Shown in pieces: positions 1 through 5,455 of a stretch of DNA of 5,535 nucleotides. How positions within the stretch are numbered: position 1 is the first letter of the stretch; each line of letters starts with the position of its first letter. The notes below the pieces were generated by a model. That model was not told the DNA's origin. It saw nothing but the letters and a program-made list of their open reading frames with translations, and ran no database searches. The stretch covers positions 1 through 5,535 of the forward strand of contig CAJVYE010000092.1 of the NCBI GenBank assembly GCA_913009285.1, read 5' to 3'. The translations under genes and the position numbers were made by a program. This DNA comes from an uncultured Nitrospirota bacterium (GTDB taxonomy: Bacteria > Nitrospinota > Nitrospinia > SZUA-224).

Positions 1-53
1 TACGGCTACCACCGATGTCTACACTCCTTCCCTACACGACGCTCTTCCGATCT
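1..53 (+). other. Illumina TruSeq universal adapter (assembly contaminant)
   Basis: This stretch matches the 3' part of the TruSeq universal adapter, ending in the diagnostic GACGCTCTTCCGATCT at 38-53, with mismatches only at 7, 16, 17 and 27. It is the form expected from the reverse complement of a read running through a short insert. In frame with the downstream gene it encodes MSTLLPYTTLFRS, a well-known adapter-derived false N-terminus (normally ...LFPYTTLFRS). The ATG at 15-17 exists only because of the two mismatches at 16-17. Not genomic. Confidence 0.98.
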
Positions 54-656
54 CGTACAATCTTCTATGAATCTTCCTTCTCCTCTCCTCTCGAATATTC
101 TGATCTCCCTATCAATGAAATTAAAAAGAGTAAGACCATCTTAATCGATTCTCAAGAGATTATAGCAGGAACCTTACTGCTTGAATTAATGCATGAAAAT
201 AATGTGTATGGAATCTTTGATGCAGAAAGGGTGAAACCAGATTCAGAAAGATTAATTGAGGAAATAGATGCCTTAATCGTCTCAGAATCTTTTCTTATAG
301 AATATTTTGGTGAAAAAGGTCTCATCAATAATTTACACGCACTATCAACAAAACGGAAAGGATTGACAGCAGTTACCCTTGGCGCTAAAGGTTCTCTTGC
401 CTTTTATGAAGGAAATCTCTATGAAATCCCATGCTTCCCAGTAAAAGTAAAGGACACCACCGGTGCTGGCGATAATTATCATGCAGCCTTTGCCTTTGCA
501 ATTGCCAAAGACCGTCCGGTACTGGAGGCCATAGCCTTTGCATCTGCTGTTGCTTCTCTTGCATGCACCGGCATGGGCGGTCGTAGCGGATTTCCAACAC
601 TTGAGGAAGCCGATAATGCCTGTCGAGAAGTATTAAAAAATATTAAAAGGCTATGA
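54..656 (+). CDS. PfkB-family carbohydrate kinase, 5'-truncated
   Basis: This is the C-terminal two thirds (200 residues) of a ribokinase/PfkB-fold sugar kinase, which transfers the ATP gamma-phosphate to a sugar hydroxyl in the cytoplasm. Counting from codon 54, PfkB signature 2, DTTGAGD, lies at residues 134-140, with D140 the expected catalytic base. A TLG strand precedes it at 108-110. The C-terminal CTGMGGRSGFPT segment resembles the ketohexokinase/sulfofructose-kinase-like branch, as does the RTIFY start of the visible part. Family members are about 300 residues, so roughly 100 N-terminal residues are missing, including the GG...N substrate-binding signature 1. The reading frame runs open into the adapter at 53, and the ATG at 15 is adapter, so the true start is off the contig. 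It ends with TGA at 654-656. A second PfkB kinase follows on the same strand after a 282-base gap. The substrate cannot be assigned from sequence. Confidence 0.9.
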   Translation, partial: RTIFYESSFSSPLEYSDLPINEIKKSKTILIDSQEIIAGTLLLELMHENNVYGIFDAERVKPDSERLIEEIDALIVSESFLIEYFGEKGLINNLHALSTKRKGLTAVTLGAKGSLAFYEGNLYEIPCFPVKVKDTTGAGDNYHAAFAFAIAKDRPVLEAIAFASAVASLACTGMGGRSGFPTLEEADNACREVLKNIKRL

Positions 657-668
657 TTGTACTTTAAG

Positions 669-890
669 AATACTCGGTAACCGTTCACGGTTTGAAATTG
701 GAAATTGGAAATTTGTGTTATCATATTTTTGTGCTGTTGATAAACGCATTCAACTTTGGACCAAGTTTTTCAATTACTATTTGGTATTTTAATGCATCTG
801 ACTCATGGAGTATACCGTCCATATCCTTCTTCATTTTTTTCTAATTTCCAATTTCAAATTTCAGTGTTCTGTGAACGCTTAAAATACTCG
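669..890. mobile_element. MITE-like palindromic element with 8-bp target duplication
   Basis: Perfect direct repeats AATACTCG at 669-676 and 883-890 bracket a 206-bp segment (677-882). The segment's ends are inverted: GTAACCGTTCAC at 677-688 against TTAAGCGTTCAC read on the other strand from 882, 10 of 12 matching. Inside these, TTTGAAATTGGAAATT at 691-706 is mirrored by its complement at 843-858, so the whole unit can fold into a long imperfect hairpin. The left end also has a small stem, AACCG-TTCA-CGGTT (679-692). A flanking 8-bp duplication plus inverted ends is the expected footprint of transposition. No transposase is present, so this would be a non-autonomous element or a relic. The transposase family is not assignable. 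It fills nearly all of the gap between the two kinase genes. Confidence 0.6.
721..834 (-). CDS. possible 37-residue small protein inside the palindromic element
   Basis: On the minus strand, ATG at 834-832 opens a 37-codon frame ending in TGA at 723-721. It begins MKKDMDGILHESDALKYQ and ends KLNAFINSTKI. An in-frame TAG two codons before the ATG closes it upstream, so it is not the tail of a longer frame. The composition looks protein-like and hydrophilic, with no membrane segment, but I do not recognise a family and see only a purine-rich, weak ribosome site. It lies exactly between the arms of the palindrome, where a degenerate coding remnant or passenger could sit. It may equally be chance. 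Confidence 0.15.
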   Translation of the reverse strand: MKKDMDGILHESDALKYQIVIEKLGPKLNAFINSTKI

Positions 891-894
891 TTTG

Positions 895-906
895 TGCTAA
901 TATAAT
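895..906 (+). promoter_or_regulatory. possible -10 promoter region for the second PfkB kinase
   Basis: A perfect TATAAT lies at 901-906, just after the direct repeat that ends the palindromic element. An extended -10-like TG is at 895-896. The best-placed -35 (CTTAAA, 878-883) matches TTGACA at only three of six positions and would be contributed by the end of the element. If this is a promoter, transcription would begin near 912-914, downstream of the ATG at 909, which favours the TTG start at 939. AT-rich context makes chance matches likely. Confidence 0.25.
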
Positions 907-924
907 ATATGAATTCCATAATCT

Positions 925-930
925 GGGGGA
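925..930 (+). promoter_or_regulatory. ribosome binding site deciding a TTG start
   Basis: GGGGGA lies 8 bases before TTG 939. The in-frame ATG at 909 has only AT-rich sequence before it and no Shine-Dalgarno match. This supports translation from 939. Confidence 0.45.
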
Positions 931-938
931 TTTACAAC

Positions 939-1868
939 TTGAGTGAAAAGGAGAGATTCGACATTGTATGTTTTGGTGAGTGTGTAATTGATCATATTAG
1001 CCAGATTTCACAAAAGGGACCTCAAGAGTTCTCTATGAGAATCTCTAACTACAAGGTTTTATTTGGGGGGCGGGGGCTAAATTTTGCTGCCACAGCTAAG
1101 ATCTTTACCCCGAATGTTTTGCTTATCAGTGCTGTAGGGGTTGATTATGCTTCCTCTGGCTTAAAAGAGTATCTTAAAACAAAAGATATCTGCGATTCTC
1201 GATTCTACAGAACACAAAAATATGACTTGCCTCAAGCATTCATTTATAACCATGGTTCTAATAGCAGCATTTACTTTTATCCCGGTCTGTGGGCAAAAGC
1301 AGAAGCAGAAGTAAAGACCTATCTAAATCGATGTATAGATTCTGTAAGGGCTAAAGTTATTTACTGTACGTCAGGTAGCCCGGATTTAAATCTTCATCTT
1401 TTAAAGAATTTTACTAGCAAATTCAGAGTATTCGCCCCAGGGCATGAATTATATATATATAATAGGGATCAGATTATAAATCTCCTTATCAATACTAATG
1501 CATTATTTCTAAACCAGACCGAGTACCTTTTGTTGGAGGACAAACTCGATATGAAAATAAACAAGATATTATCCAATTATGATTTGGATTTGGTTGTCAT
1601 TACATTGGGGCATCGAGGAAGTCGTCTAATCAGCAAGGAACAACTCGTGGGTATCCCGGCCTGTACTACCGATTATGTGGTGGATCAAACCGGGGCCGGT
1701 GATGGATTTGCCGCAGCATTTTTAGCCACTTATTTAGCTGGTGGTAATTTGAAATACTCGACCCAAATCGCTAGCGTTACCAGCTCCTTCCTGATTGAAG
1801 CCAGCGGAGGTCATGCCAACCTTCCTAGTTATGAACTTATCAAAAAGAGATATAAAGAGAATTTATAA
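939..1868 (+). CDS. PfkB-family carbohydrate kinase
   Basis: A complete ribokinase/PfkB-fold sugar kinase of 309 residues from TTG 939 (319 from ATG 909), the usual family length. Numbering from TTG, the chain opens with the typical first strand (FDIVCFGECVIDHI, 7-20). Signature 1, FGGRGLNFA, spans 42-50 with the sugar-contacting Asn at 48. An NQTE segment at 192-195 matches the NxxE Mg/phosphate motif, and signature 2, DQTGAGD, lies at 249-255 with D255 the catalytic base. All hallmarks are intact, so the enzyme should be active as an ATP-dependent sugar or nucleoside kinase; the substrate is not evident. The TTG start is preferred because of the GGGGGA site 8 bases upstream and because family members begin close to that first strand. 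It is clearly diverged from the upstream truncated kinase (DQTGAGDGF against DTTGAGDNY), so this is not a recent duplication. It ends in TAA, followed by a 213-base gap containing repeat copy A. Confidence 0.9.
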   Translation: MSEKERFDIVCFGECVIDHISQISQKGPQEFSMRISNYKVLFGGRGLNFAATAKIFTPNVLLISAVGVDYASSGLKEYLKTKDICDSRFYRTQKYDLPQAFIYNHGSNSSIYFYPGLWAKAEAEVKTYLNRCIDSVRAKVIYCTSGSPDLNLHLLKNFTSKFRVFAPGHELYIYNRDQIINLLINTNALFLNQTEYLLLEDKLDMKINKILSNYDLDLVVITLGHRGSRLISKEQLVGIPACTTDYVVDQTGAGDGFAAAFLATYLAGGNLKYSTQIASVTSSFLIEASGGHANLPSYELIKKRYKENL

Positions 1869-1919
1869 CAAAAATCTTGATTTATAATTTGCCATCATGT
1901 AGAGTATTTATAAGGATTT

Positions 1920-2062
1920 TATAGATTTTCAGATAATAAATTACAATAGGCTATAACGAGAAATCCGTGGTAGCCGCAGGTTTTAGCCTGCTTAGACCGA
2001 ATGGTACGTCGTCGAGGATTTCGACTGATAACGTAGTATAATTTGTTATATGGAAATATATA
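1920..2062 (+). repeat. MITE-like intergenic repeat, copy A
   Basis: A 143-bp unit matching, in opposite orientation, copy B at 3726-3869. The left end TATAGATTTTCAGATAATAA (from 1920) and the right end (2039-2062, read in reverse) form an imperfect 24-bp terminal inverted repeat. Blocks shared with B include 23 identical bases at the left end, GGCTATAACGA (1949-1959), and a perfectly identical 30-base block at 2004-2033. The shared block contains a small GTCGA/TCGAC stem (2011-2015 with 2021-2025). The central stem is shorter here (GCAGG at 1976-1980 with CCTGC at 1986-1990). Ends carrying TA on both sides would fit an IS630/Tc1-like non-autonomous element, which is inference. It stops seven bases before the xerC ribosome site. 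Confidence 0.7.
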
Positions 2063-2068
2063 GGTGGA

Positions 2069-2073
2069 AGAGG
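2069..2073 (+). promoter_or_regulatory. ribosome binding site for xerC (TTG start)
   Basis: AGAGG lies 8 bases before TTG 2082. The earlier in-frame GTG at 2064 has only AT-rich repeat sequence upstream, and the ATG at 2074 is out of frame. The site therefore selects TTG 2082. Confidence 0.55.
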
Positions 2074-2081
2074 ATGGTTGT

Positions 2082-3002
2082 TTGAAGAGATATACAGATG
2101 AATTTGAAAGATATCTTGAGATCGAAAGGGGGGCATCACAACATACTATTACGAGCTACCTGAACGATCTTAGACAGTTTTGTGATTTCCTCAGGGAGAG
2201 TGGATTATGTGTGAGGGATAGCGATTCAGATATTGATATAAAGCAGATAGATAATGTTATTATACGTACATTTCTGGGGTACCTTCATAAGAAGAAGATG
2301 AGGAGTGGCTCGATGGCAAGGAAGCTTGCTACCCTGAGGACCTTTTTCAAATTTCTCTGCCGTGAGGGTTATATAGAGAAGAATTATGCTAAAGTGGTTG
2401 CAACCCCCAAGGTGGAGAAGAGGATCCCTTCATTTCTCCCGGTGGATGAGATTTTTCAGTTACTGGAGATCCCTGACCAGCGGACATTTTTAGGTATGAG
2501 GGACAGGGCTATCCTTGAGATATTCTATGCGACTGGTATACGTGTGAGTGAACTTGTCTCCCTCAATTATGATGATGTGAATCAGGAAGTTCGCTTTATT
2601 AAGGTAAAGGGAAAAGGGAATAAGGAGAGAATAGTCCCTTTCGGGAAAAAGGCTGCAAAGGCACTCAAGGGATATCTGGAGAAATTAAAGGAGATAAAAA
2701 GAATCAAGCATTGGGATATCGATCAAAATGGAATATTCTTAAATCGAAATGGTGGAAGATTGACTGTCAGGGGTGTACGCAAGATAGTGGATAAGCATGT
2801 AAGAAAGAGTGCCATAGTTCGTCGTATAAGTCCTCATTCCCTTCGTCATACCCTTGCTACCCATCTTTTGGATGGAGGGGCAGACCTGAGGGTGATACAG
2901 GAACTCCTTGGACATGTAAGTCTATCTACAACTCAGAAATATACCCATGTCACTACTGATAGATTGATGGAGGTATATGATAAGGCGCATCCAAGGGCAT
3001 AA
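2082..3002 (+). CDS. xerC: tyrosine recombinase XerC (CodV-like)
   Basis: A site-specific tyrosine recombinase of 306 residues that, with XerD, resolves chromosome dimers at the dif site. Numbering from TTG 2082, the N-terminal SAM-like DNA-binding domain covers about 1-95 (FERYLEIERGASQHTITSYL near the start) and the catalytic domain about 115-300. The full catalytic set is visible: R154 (ATGIRVSEL), K178 (VKGKGNKER), H252 and R255 (SPHSLRH), H278 (LLGH) and the nucleophile Y287 (TTQKYTHV). Length and motifs fit XerC/XerD rather than a phage integrase. Position directly before hslV-hslU matches the codV-clpQ-clpY order of Bacillus subtilis, which favours XerC; XerD cannot be fully excluded from motifs alone. 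Starting at GTG 2064 would add six residues without family support. Repeat copy A lies just upstream and a 167-bp palindrome lies between it and hslV. Confidence 0.9.
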   Translation: MKRYTDEFERYLEIERGASQHTITSYLNDLRQFCDFLRESGLCVRDSDSDIDIKQIDNVIIRTFLGYLHKKKMRSGSMARKLATLRTFFKFLCREGYIEKNYAKVVATPKVEKRIPSFLPVDEIFQLLEIPDQRTFLGMRDRAILEIFYATGIRVSELVSLNYDDVNQEVRFIKVKGKGNKERIVPFGKKAAKALKGYLEKLKEIKRIKHWDIDQNGIFLNRNGGRLTVRGVRKIVDKHVRKSAIVRRISPHSLRHTLATHLLDGGADLRVIQELLGHVSLSTTQKYTHVTTDRLMEVYDKAHPRA

Positions 3003-3015
3003 AAGAGAGGTAATA

Positions 3016-3182
3016 GTTCAAATTGAATTCAGAAAGATATTTATTTAATTATCGATTAAAGTGCCTAAAGTTTGAAGTGTCTAAAGTTATTGAATTATTT
3101 TTTATATTAAAAATTCGAATTCCTTAACTTTAGGCACTTTAGACACTCTTTAAAAGAATAACTCACTGAAATCACTTTGAAC
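3016..3182. repeat. long imperfect palindrome between xerC and hslV
   Basis: The ends are a 17-base inverted repeat: GTTCAAATTGAATTCAG at 3016-3032 against its reverse at 3166-3182, 15 of 17 matching. Inside, AGTGTCTAAAGTTA (3076-3089) pairs with TAACTTTAGGCACT (3125-3138). An outer TAAAGTGCCTAAAG (3057-3070) pairs with the segment at 3136-3152. The motif AGTGYCTAAAGT is thus present four times, twice per arm. The loop is AT-rich (3097-3117). I see no coding potential and no clear flanking duplication. It may be a non-autonomous mobile element or a folded leader, and it ends five bases before the hslV ribosome site. Confidence 0.6.
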
Positions 3183-3202
3183 TTACAAAGGGAGAAAGAG
3201 TA

Positions 3203-3730
3203 ATGTTTCATGGAACAACAATAATTTCTGTAAGGCATAAGGGAAAGGTTGCTATCGCTGGTGATGGACAGGTCAGCATGGGCGATACAGTAATGAAGCA
3301 TAATGCCAAGAAGGTAAGGAGAATATATAGGGATAGTATAATTGCTGGATTTGCTGGTGCTACAGCAGATGCCTTTGCCTTATTCGCAAAGTTAGAGGAA
3401 AAATTAGAGAAACATCAGGGAATTCTTCCCAGGGCAGCGGTGGAGCTGGCAAAGGACTGGCGGACTGATAAGTTACTACGGCGACTAGAGGCACTCCTAG
3501 CAGTGGTTGATAAGGAGCACTCTCTGATCATCTCTGGTACAGGGGATGTGATTGAGCCCGATGATGGTATAATAGGTATAGGATCAGGGGGACCTTATGC
3601 CATTGCTGCAGCAAGGGCCATGATCTCTCATTCAGATTTGGATGCCTATACTATTGTTGAAGAGGCTATGAAGATTGCCTCTTCAATCTGTATATATACA
3701 AATGATCAAATTATGATTGAGGAGTTATAG
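3203..3730 (+). CDS. hslV: ATP-dependent protease peptidase subunit HslV (ClpQ)
   Basis: The proteolytic subunit of the cytoplasmic HslUV protease: two stacked hexameric rings whose N-terminal threonines cut unfolded proteins fed in by HslU. The protein is 175 residues, standard for the family. A short propeptide MFHG precedes TTI, so T5 becomes the nucleophilic Thr1 after processing. D21 (GDGQV) and K37 (HNAKKVRR) sit at the positions of the conserved active-site D17 and K33. Other hallmarks are [14 protein letters not shown] (48-61), [20 protein letters not shown] (79-98), GSGGPYA and the ICIYTND near the end. The start is secure: AAAGGGAG at 3187-3194 lies 8 bases before the ATG. It is followed by hslU after 153 bases, an unusually long gap for a pair that is often nearly adjacent, because repeat copy B lies between them. 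The TAG stop (3728-3730) is inside the end of that repeat, although the C-terminus (IEEL) looks normal. Confidence 0.97.
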   Translation: MFHGTTIISVRHKGKVAIAGDGQVSMGDTVMKHNAKKVRRIYRDSIIAGFAGATADAFALFAKLEEKLEKHQGILPRAAVELAKDWRTDKLLRRLEALLAVVDKEHSLIISGTGDVIEPDDGIIGIGSGGPYAIAAARAMISHSDLDAYTIVEEAMKIASSICIYTNDQIMIEEL

Positions 3731-3869
3731 ATTTCCAAATAACAAATTACACTGCGTTATCAGTCGAAATCCTCGACGACGTACCTCTCAGTAGGGGGCA
3801 GGCGTAAAACCTGCCCCTACAAGGATTTTTCGTTATAGCCTGGTGAAATTTATTATCTGAAAATCTATA
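3726..3869 (-). repeat. MITE-like intergenic repeat, copy B
   Basis: A 144-bp unit, inverted relative to copy A. The two ends form a 24-bp terminal inverted repeat matching at 20 positions, with the outer nine bases (TATAGATTT at 3726-3734, AAATCTATA at 3861-3869) perfect. The 30-base block at 3755-3784 is the exact reverse complement of 2004-2033 in copy A. The centre is a strong GC-rich stem, GTAGGGGGCAGG (3791-3802) with CCTGCCCCTAC (3810-3820), with one bulged G. The left end includes the hslV stop codon and the right end stops two bases before the hslU Shine-Dalgarno. No open reading frame of note is present. A mobile, non-autonomous origin is inferred from the two copies and inverted ends. 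Confidence 0.72.
3791..3830 (+). terminator. possible attenuator hairpin between hslV and hslU
   Basis: The GC-rich stem at the centre of repeat copy B (3791-3802 with 3810-3820, 7-base loop) is followed after five bases by TTTTT at 3826-3830. In hslV mRNA this could act as a partial intrinsic terminator or an mRNA-stabilising stem. The T run is short and set back from the stem, so strong termination is doubtful. Confidence 0.3.
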
Positions 3870-3871
3870 TT

Positions 3872-3877
3872 GAGGAG
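3872..3877 (+). promoter_or_regulatory. ribosome binding site for hslU
   Basis: GAGGAG ends 6 bases before ATG 3884. The in-frame TTG at 3878 directly abuts this site with no spacer, so it is not a workable start. This fixes the hslU start at 3884. Confidence 0.7.
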
Positions 3878-3883
3878 TTGAAG

Positions 3884-5302
3884 ATGGTAAAGGTAAAGGA
3901 AATAGAATCAAACCCGGAGGAGAAACCAAAGGTTAAAAAGGTTATGGATGATCTTACACCTAAAGAGATCGTGTATGAGCTGGATAAGTATATTATTGGA
4001 CAAATGGATGCAAAGAGATCTGTTGCAATTGCGCTGCGAAACCGCTGGAGGAGACAACAGCTTGGACCTGAGATGAGGGACGAGGTAGCACCTAAGAATA
4101 TTATAATGATAGGCCCTACAGGTGTTGGTAAGAGCGAAATATCCCGGAGACTAGCAAGATTGACCAAATCTCCCTTCCTCAAAGTCGAGGCCTCCAAATT
4201 CACAGAGGTTGGATATGTAGGTCGCGATGTGGAGTCAATGATCAGGGATCTAACTGAGCTCGCCAAGAATATGGTGAGGGAAGAGAAGACTGAGGAAGTT
4301 AATGAAAAGGCCAAGGCTATAGCAGAGGAGAGATTGCTTGATTTACTTTTACCACCTCCACCAATTCATAAGAAGTCCCCTGAAGAAGATGTTGAAATAG
4401 ACGATGCTGGACAGCAGCACTATAAGGAGACAAGGGAGAAATTCAGGAAATATCTAAAGGAAGGAAAGCTGGATGACAGGTCTGTGGAACTGGAGATACA
4501 GGAGAGGATGATGCCGATGATCGAGGTTATCTCCAGCACTGGTATGGAGGATATGGATATCAATATAAAGGATATGCTGGGCAATATCCTTCCCCAGAGG
4601 AAGAAAACAAGAAGGTTAAAGGTGCCTGAGGCATATAATATTCTTGCCAAGGAGGAGGCAAATAAACTTATTGATATGGATAAGGTTATCAAGGAGGCAA
4701 TAGGGCGGGTTGAACAGGCAGGTATTATCTTTGTTGATGAGATAGATAAGATAGCCGGGAGAGAAAGTGCTCACGGACCTGATGTATCGAGAGAGGGGGT
4801 ACAGAGGGATCTCCTCCCGATCATTGAAGGCTGTACTGTGGGTACAAAGTACGGTATGGTGAGAACTGATCATATACTCTTTATTGCTGCTGGCGCCTTT
4901 CATGTCTCAAAACCATCTGATCTGATACCAGAGATGCAGGGGCGTTTCCCCATCAGGGTAGAGTTAACCTCCCTTGGTAAGGAGGAGTTTATAAGGATAT
5001 TAACAGAACCGCAGAATGCCTTGATCAAGCAGTATATGGCGCTCCTCAAGACAGAAGGACTAAATATCAAATTTTCGGATGATGCTATAGCAGAGATAGC
5101 CTCTCTTTCAGCATTAGTGAATGAGAGGGCAGAGAATATAGGGGCACGTCGACTTTACACCATTATGGAGAGATTGTTGGATGAAATATCCTTTGAAGCC
5201 CCTGATATAAAAGATAAGAACATAGTGATAGATGCTAAATATGTGCGAGAAAGACTTGTTGATGTTGTTGAAGATGAGGATATAAGCAAATACATATTAT
5301 AG
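3884..5302 (+). CDS. hslU: ATP-dependent protease ATPase subunit HslU (ClpY)
   Basis: The AAA+ unfoldase ring of HslUV, which binds substrates, unfolds them by ATP hydrolysis and threads them into HslV. It has 472 residues, within the usual 440-480. From M1 at 3884, Walker A is GPTGVGKS (77-84), the pore loop GYVGRD is at 110-115, and the family-specific I domain covers roughly 115-240. Walker B is IIFVDEID (281-288), followed by [15 protein letters not shown] (302-316). The GRFPIR segment (353-358) holds the expected arginine-finger region, and sensor 2 is IGARRLY (419-425). The last residues, ISKYIL, match the C-terminal tail that inserts into HslV. It starts with a short Lys/Glu-rich extension of about 20 residues before the conserved LTPKEIV. 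No frameshift or missing key residue is seen. Probably cotranscribed with hslV; no separate promoter is evident in the repeat-filled gap. Confidence 0.97.
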   Translation: MVKVKEIESNPEEKPKVKKVMDDLTPKEIVYELDKYIIGQMDAKRSVAIALRNRWRRQQLGPEMRDEVAPKNIIMIGPTGVGKSEISRRLARLTKSPFLKVEASKFTEVGYVGRDVESMIRDLTELAKNMVREEKTEEVNEKAKAIAEERLLDLLLPPPPIHKKSPEEDVEIDDAGQQHYKETREKFRKYLKEGKLDDRSVELEIQERMMPMIEVISSTGMEDMDINIKDMLGNILPQRKKTRRLKVPEAYNILAKEEANKLIDMDKVIKEAIGRVEQAGIIFVDEIDKIAGRESAHGPDVSREGVQRDLLPIIEGCTVGTKYGMVRTDHILFIAAGAFHVSKPSDLIPEMQGRFPIRVELTSLGKEEFIRILTEPQNALIKQYMALLKTEGLNIKFSDDAIAEIASLSALVNERAENIGARRLYTIMERLLDEISFEAPDIKDKNIVIDAKYVRERLVDVVEDEDISKYIL

Positions 5303-5308
5303 GATGTA

Positions 5309-5340
5309 TCTGCTCAAAATTTAGAGAAATTTTGAGCAGA
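5309..5340. terminator. perfect hairpin after hslU, possible transcript end
   Basis: TCTGCTCAAAATTT (5309-5322) and AAATTTTGAGCAGA (5327-5340) form a perfect 14-bp stem with a 4-base AGAG loop, seven bases after the hslU stop. No T run follows on either strand; the + strand is A-rich downstream. It is therefore not a classic intrinsic terminator. It could protect the mRNA 3' end, work with another factor, or be another intergenic palindrome. Confidence 0.45.
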
Positions 5341-5378
5341 AATTGAAAAATAAAAAATGCAAATTTTAAAATGAAAAA

Positions 5379-5455
5379 AGATCGGAAGAGCACACGTCTG
5401 AACTCCAGTCACATTCCTTTATCTCGTATGCCGTCTTCTGCTTGAAAAAAAAAAA
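5379..5455 (+). other. Illumina TruSeq index adapter plus poly-A (assembly contaminant)
   Basis: From AGATCGGAAGAGCACACGTC at 5379 onward the sequence is the TruSeq indexed adapter through TCTTCTGCTTG at 5434-5444. The barcode position (5413-5420) reads ATTCCTTT, which I recall as TruSeq index 27. The A run at 5445-5455 is what the sequencer typically calls after running off the fragment. Not genomic. Confidence 0.98.

Noticed and set aside
15..53. N-terminal segment MSTLLPYTTLFRS as a signal peptide or novel domain of the first kinase
   Set aside because: It is the translation of the Illumina adapter and stops exactly at the adapter-insert junction.
385..724. Minus-strand open frames over the 3' half of the first kinase
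   Set aside because: They overlap the conserved DTTGAGD coding region and have no family resemblance.
669..890. CRISPR-like array from the repeated GAAATTGGAAATT units
   Set aside because: The repeats are inverted arms of one palindrome plus a short tandem, with no regularly spaced identical repeats and spacers and no cas genes.
1869..2081. Riboswitch or structured leader RNA upstream of xerC
   Set aside because: The structure is the repeat itself, also found inverted at 3726-3869 beside an unrelated start, so it is not specific to this gene.
2082..3002. Phage or integron integrase making the region a genomic island
   Set aside because: Length, motifs and the adjoining hslV-hslU pair fit housekeeping XerC; no attachment-site duplication, tRNA or cassette array is seen.
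1920..3869. Composite transposon carrying xerC-hslV between repeat copies A and B
   Set aside because: The enclosed genes are housekeeping genes in a conserved order that continues into hslU outside copy B, and no transposase is present. Independent insertions explain it better.
3878..3883. TTG at 3878 as the hslU start
   Set aside because: It touches the GAGGAG site with no spacer, whereas ATG 3884 has a normal 6-base spacing.
3865..4903. Minus-strand open frames inside hslU
   Set aside because: They are antisense shadows of a complete gene with all HslU motifs, and their Ser/Leu-rich composition is that expected from the opposite strand.
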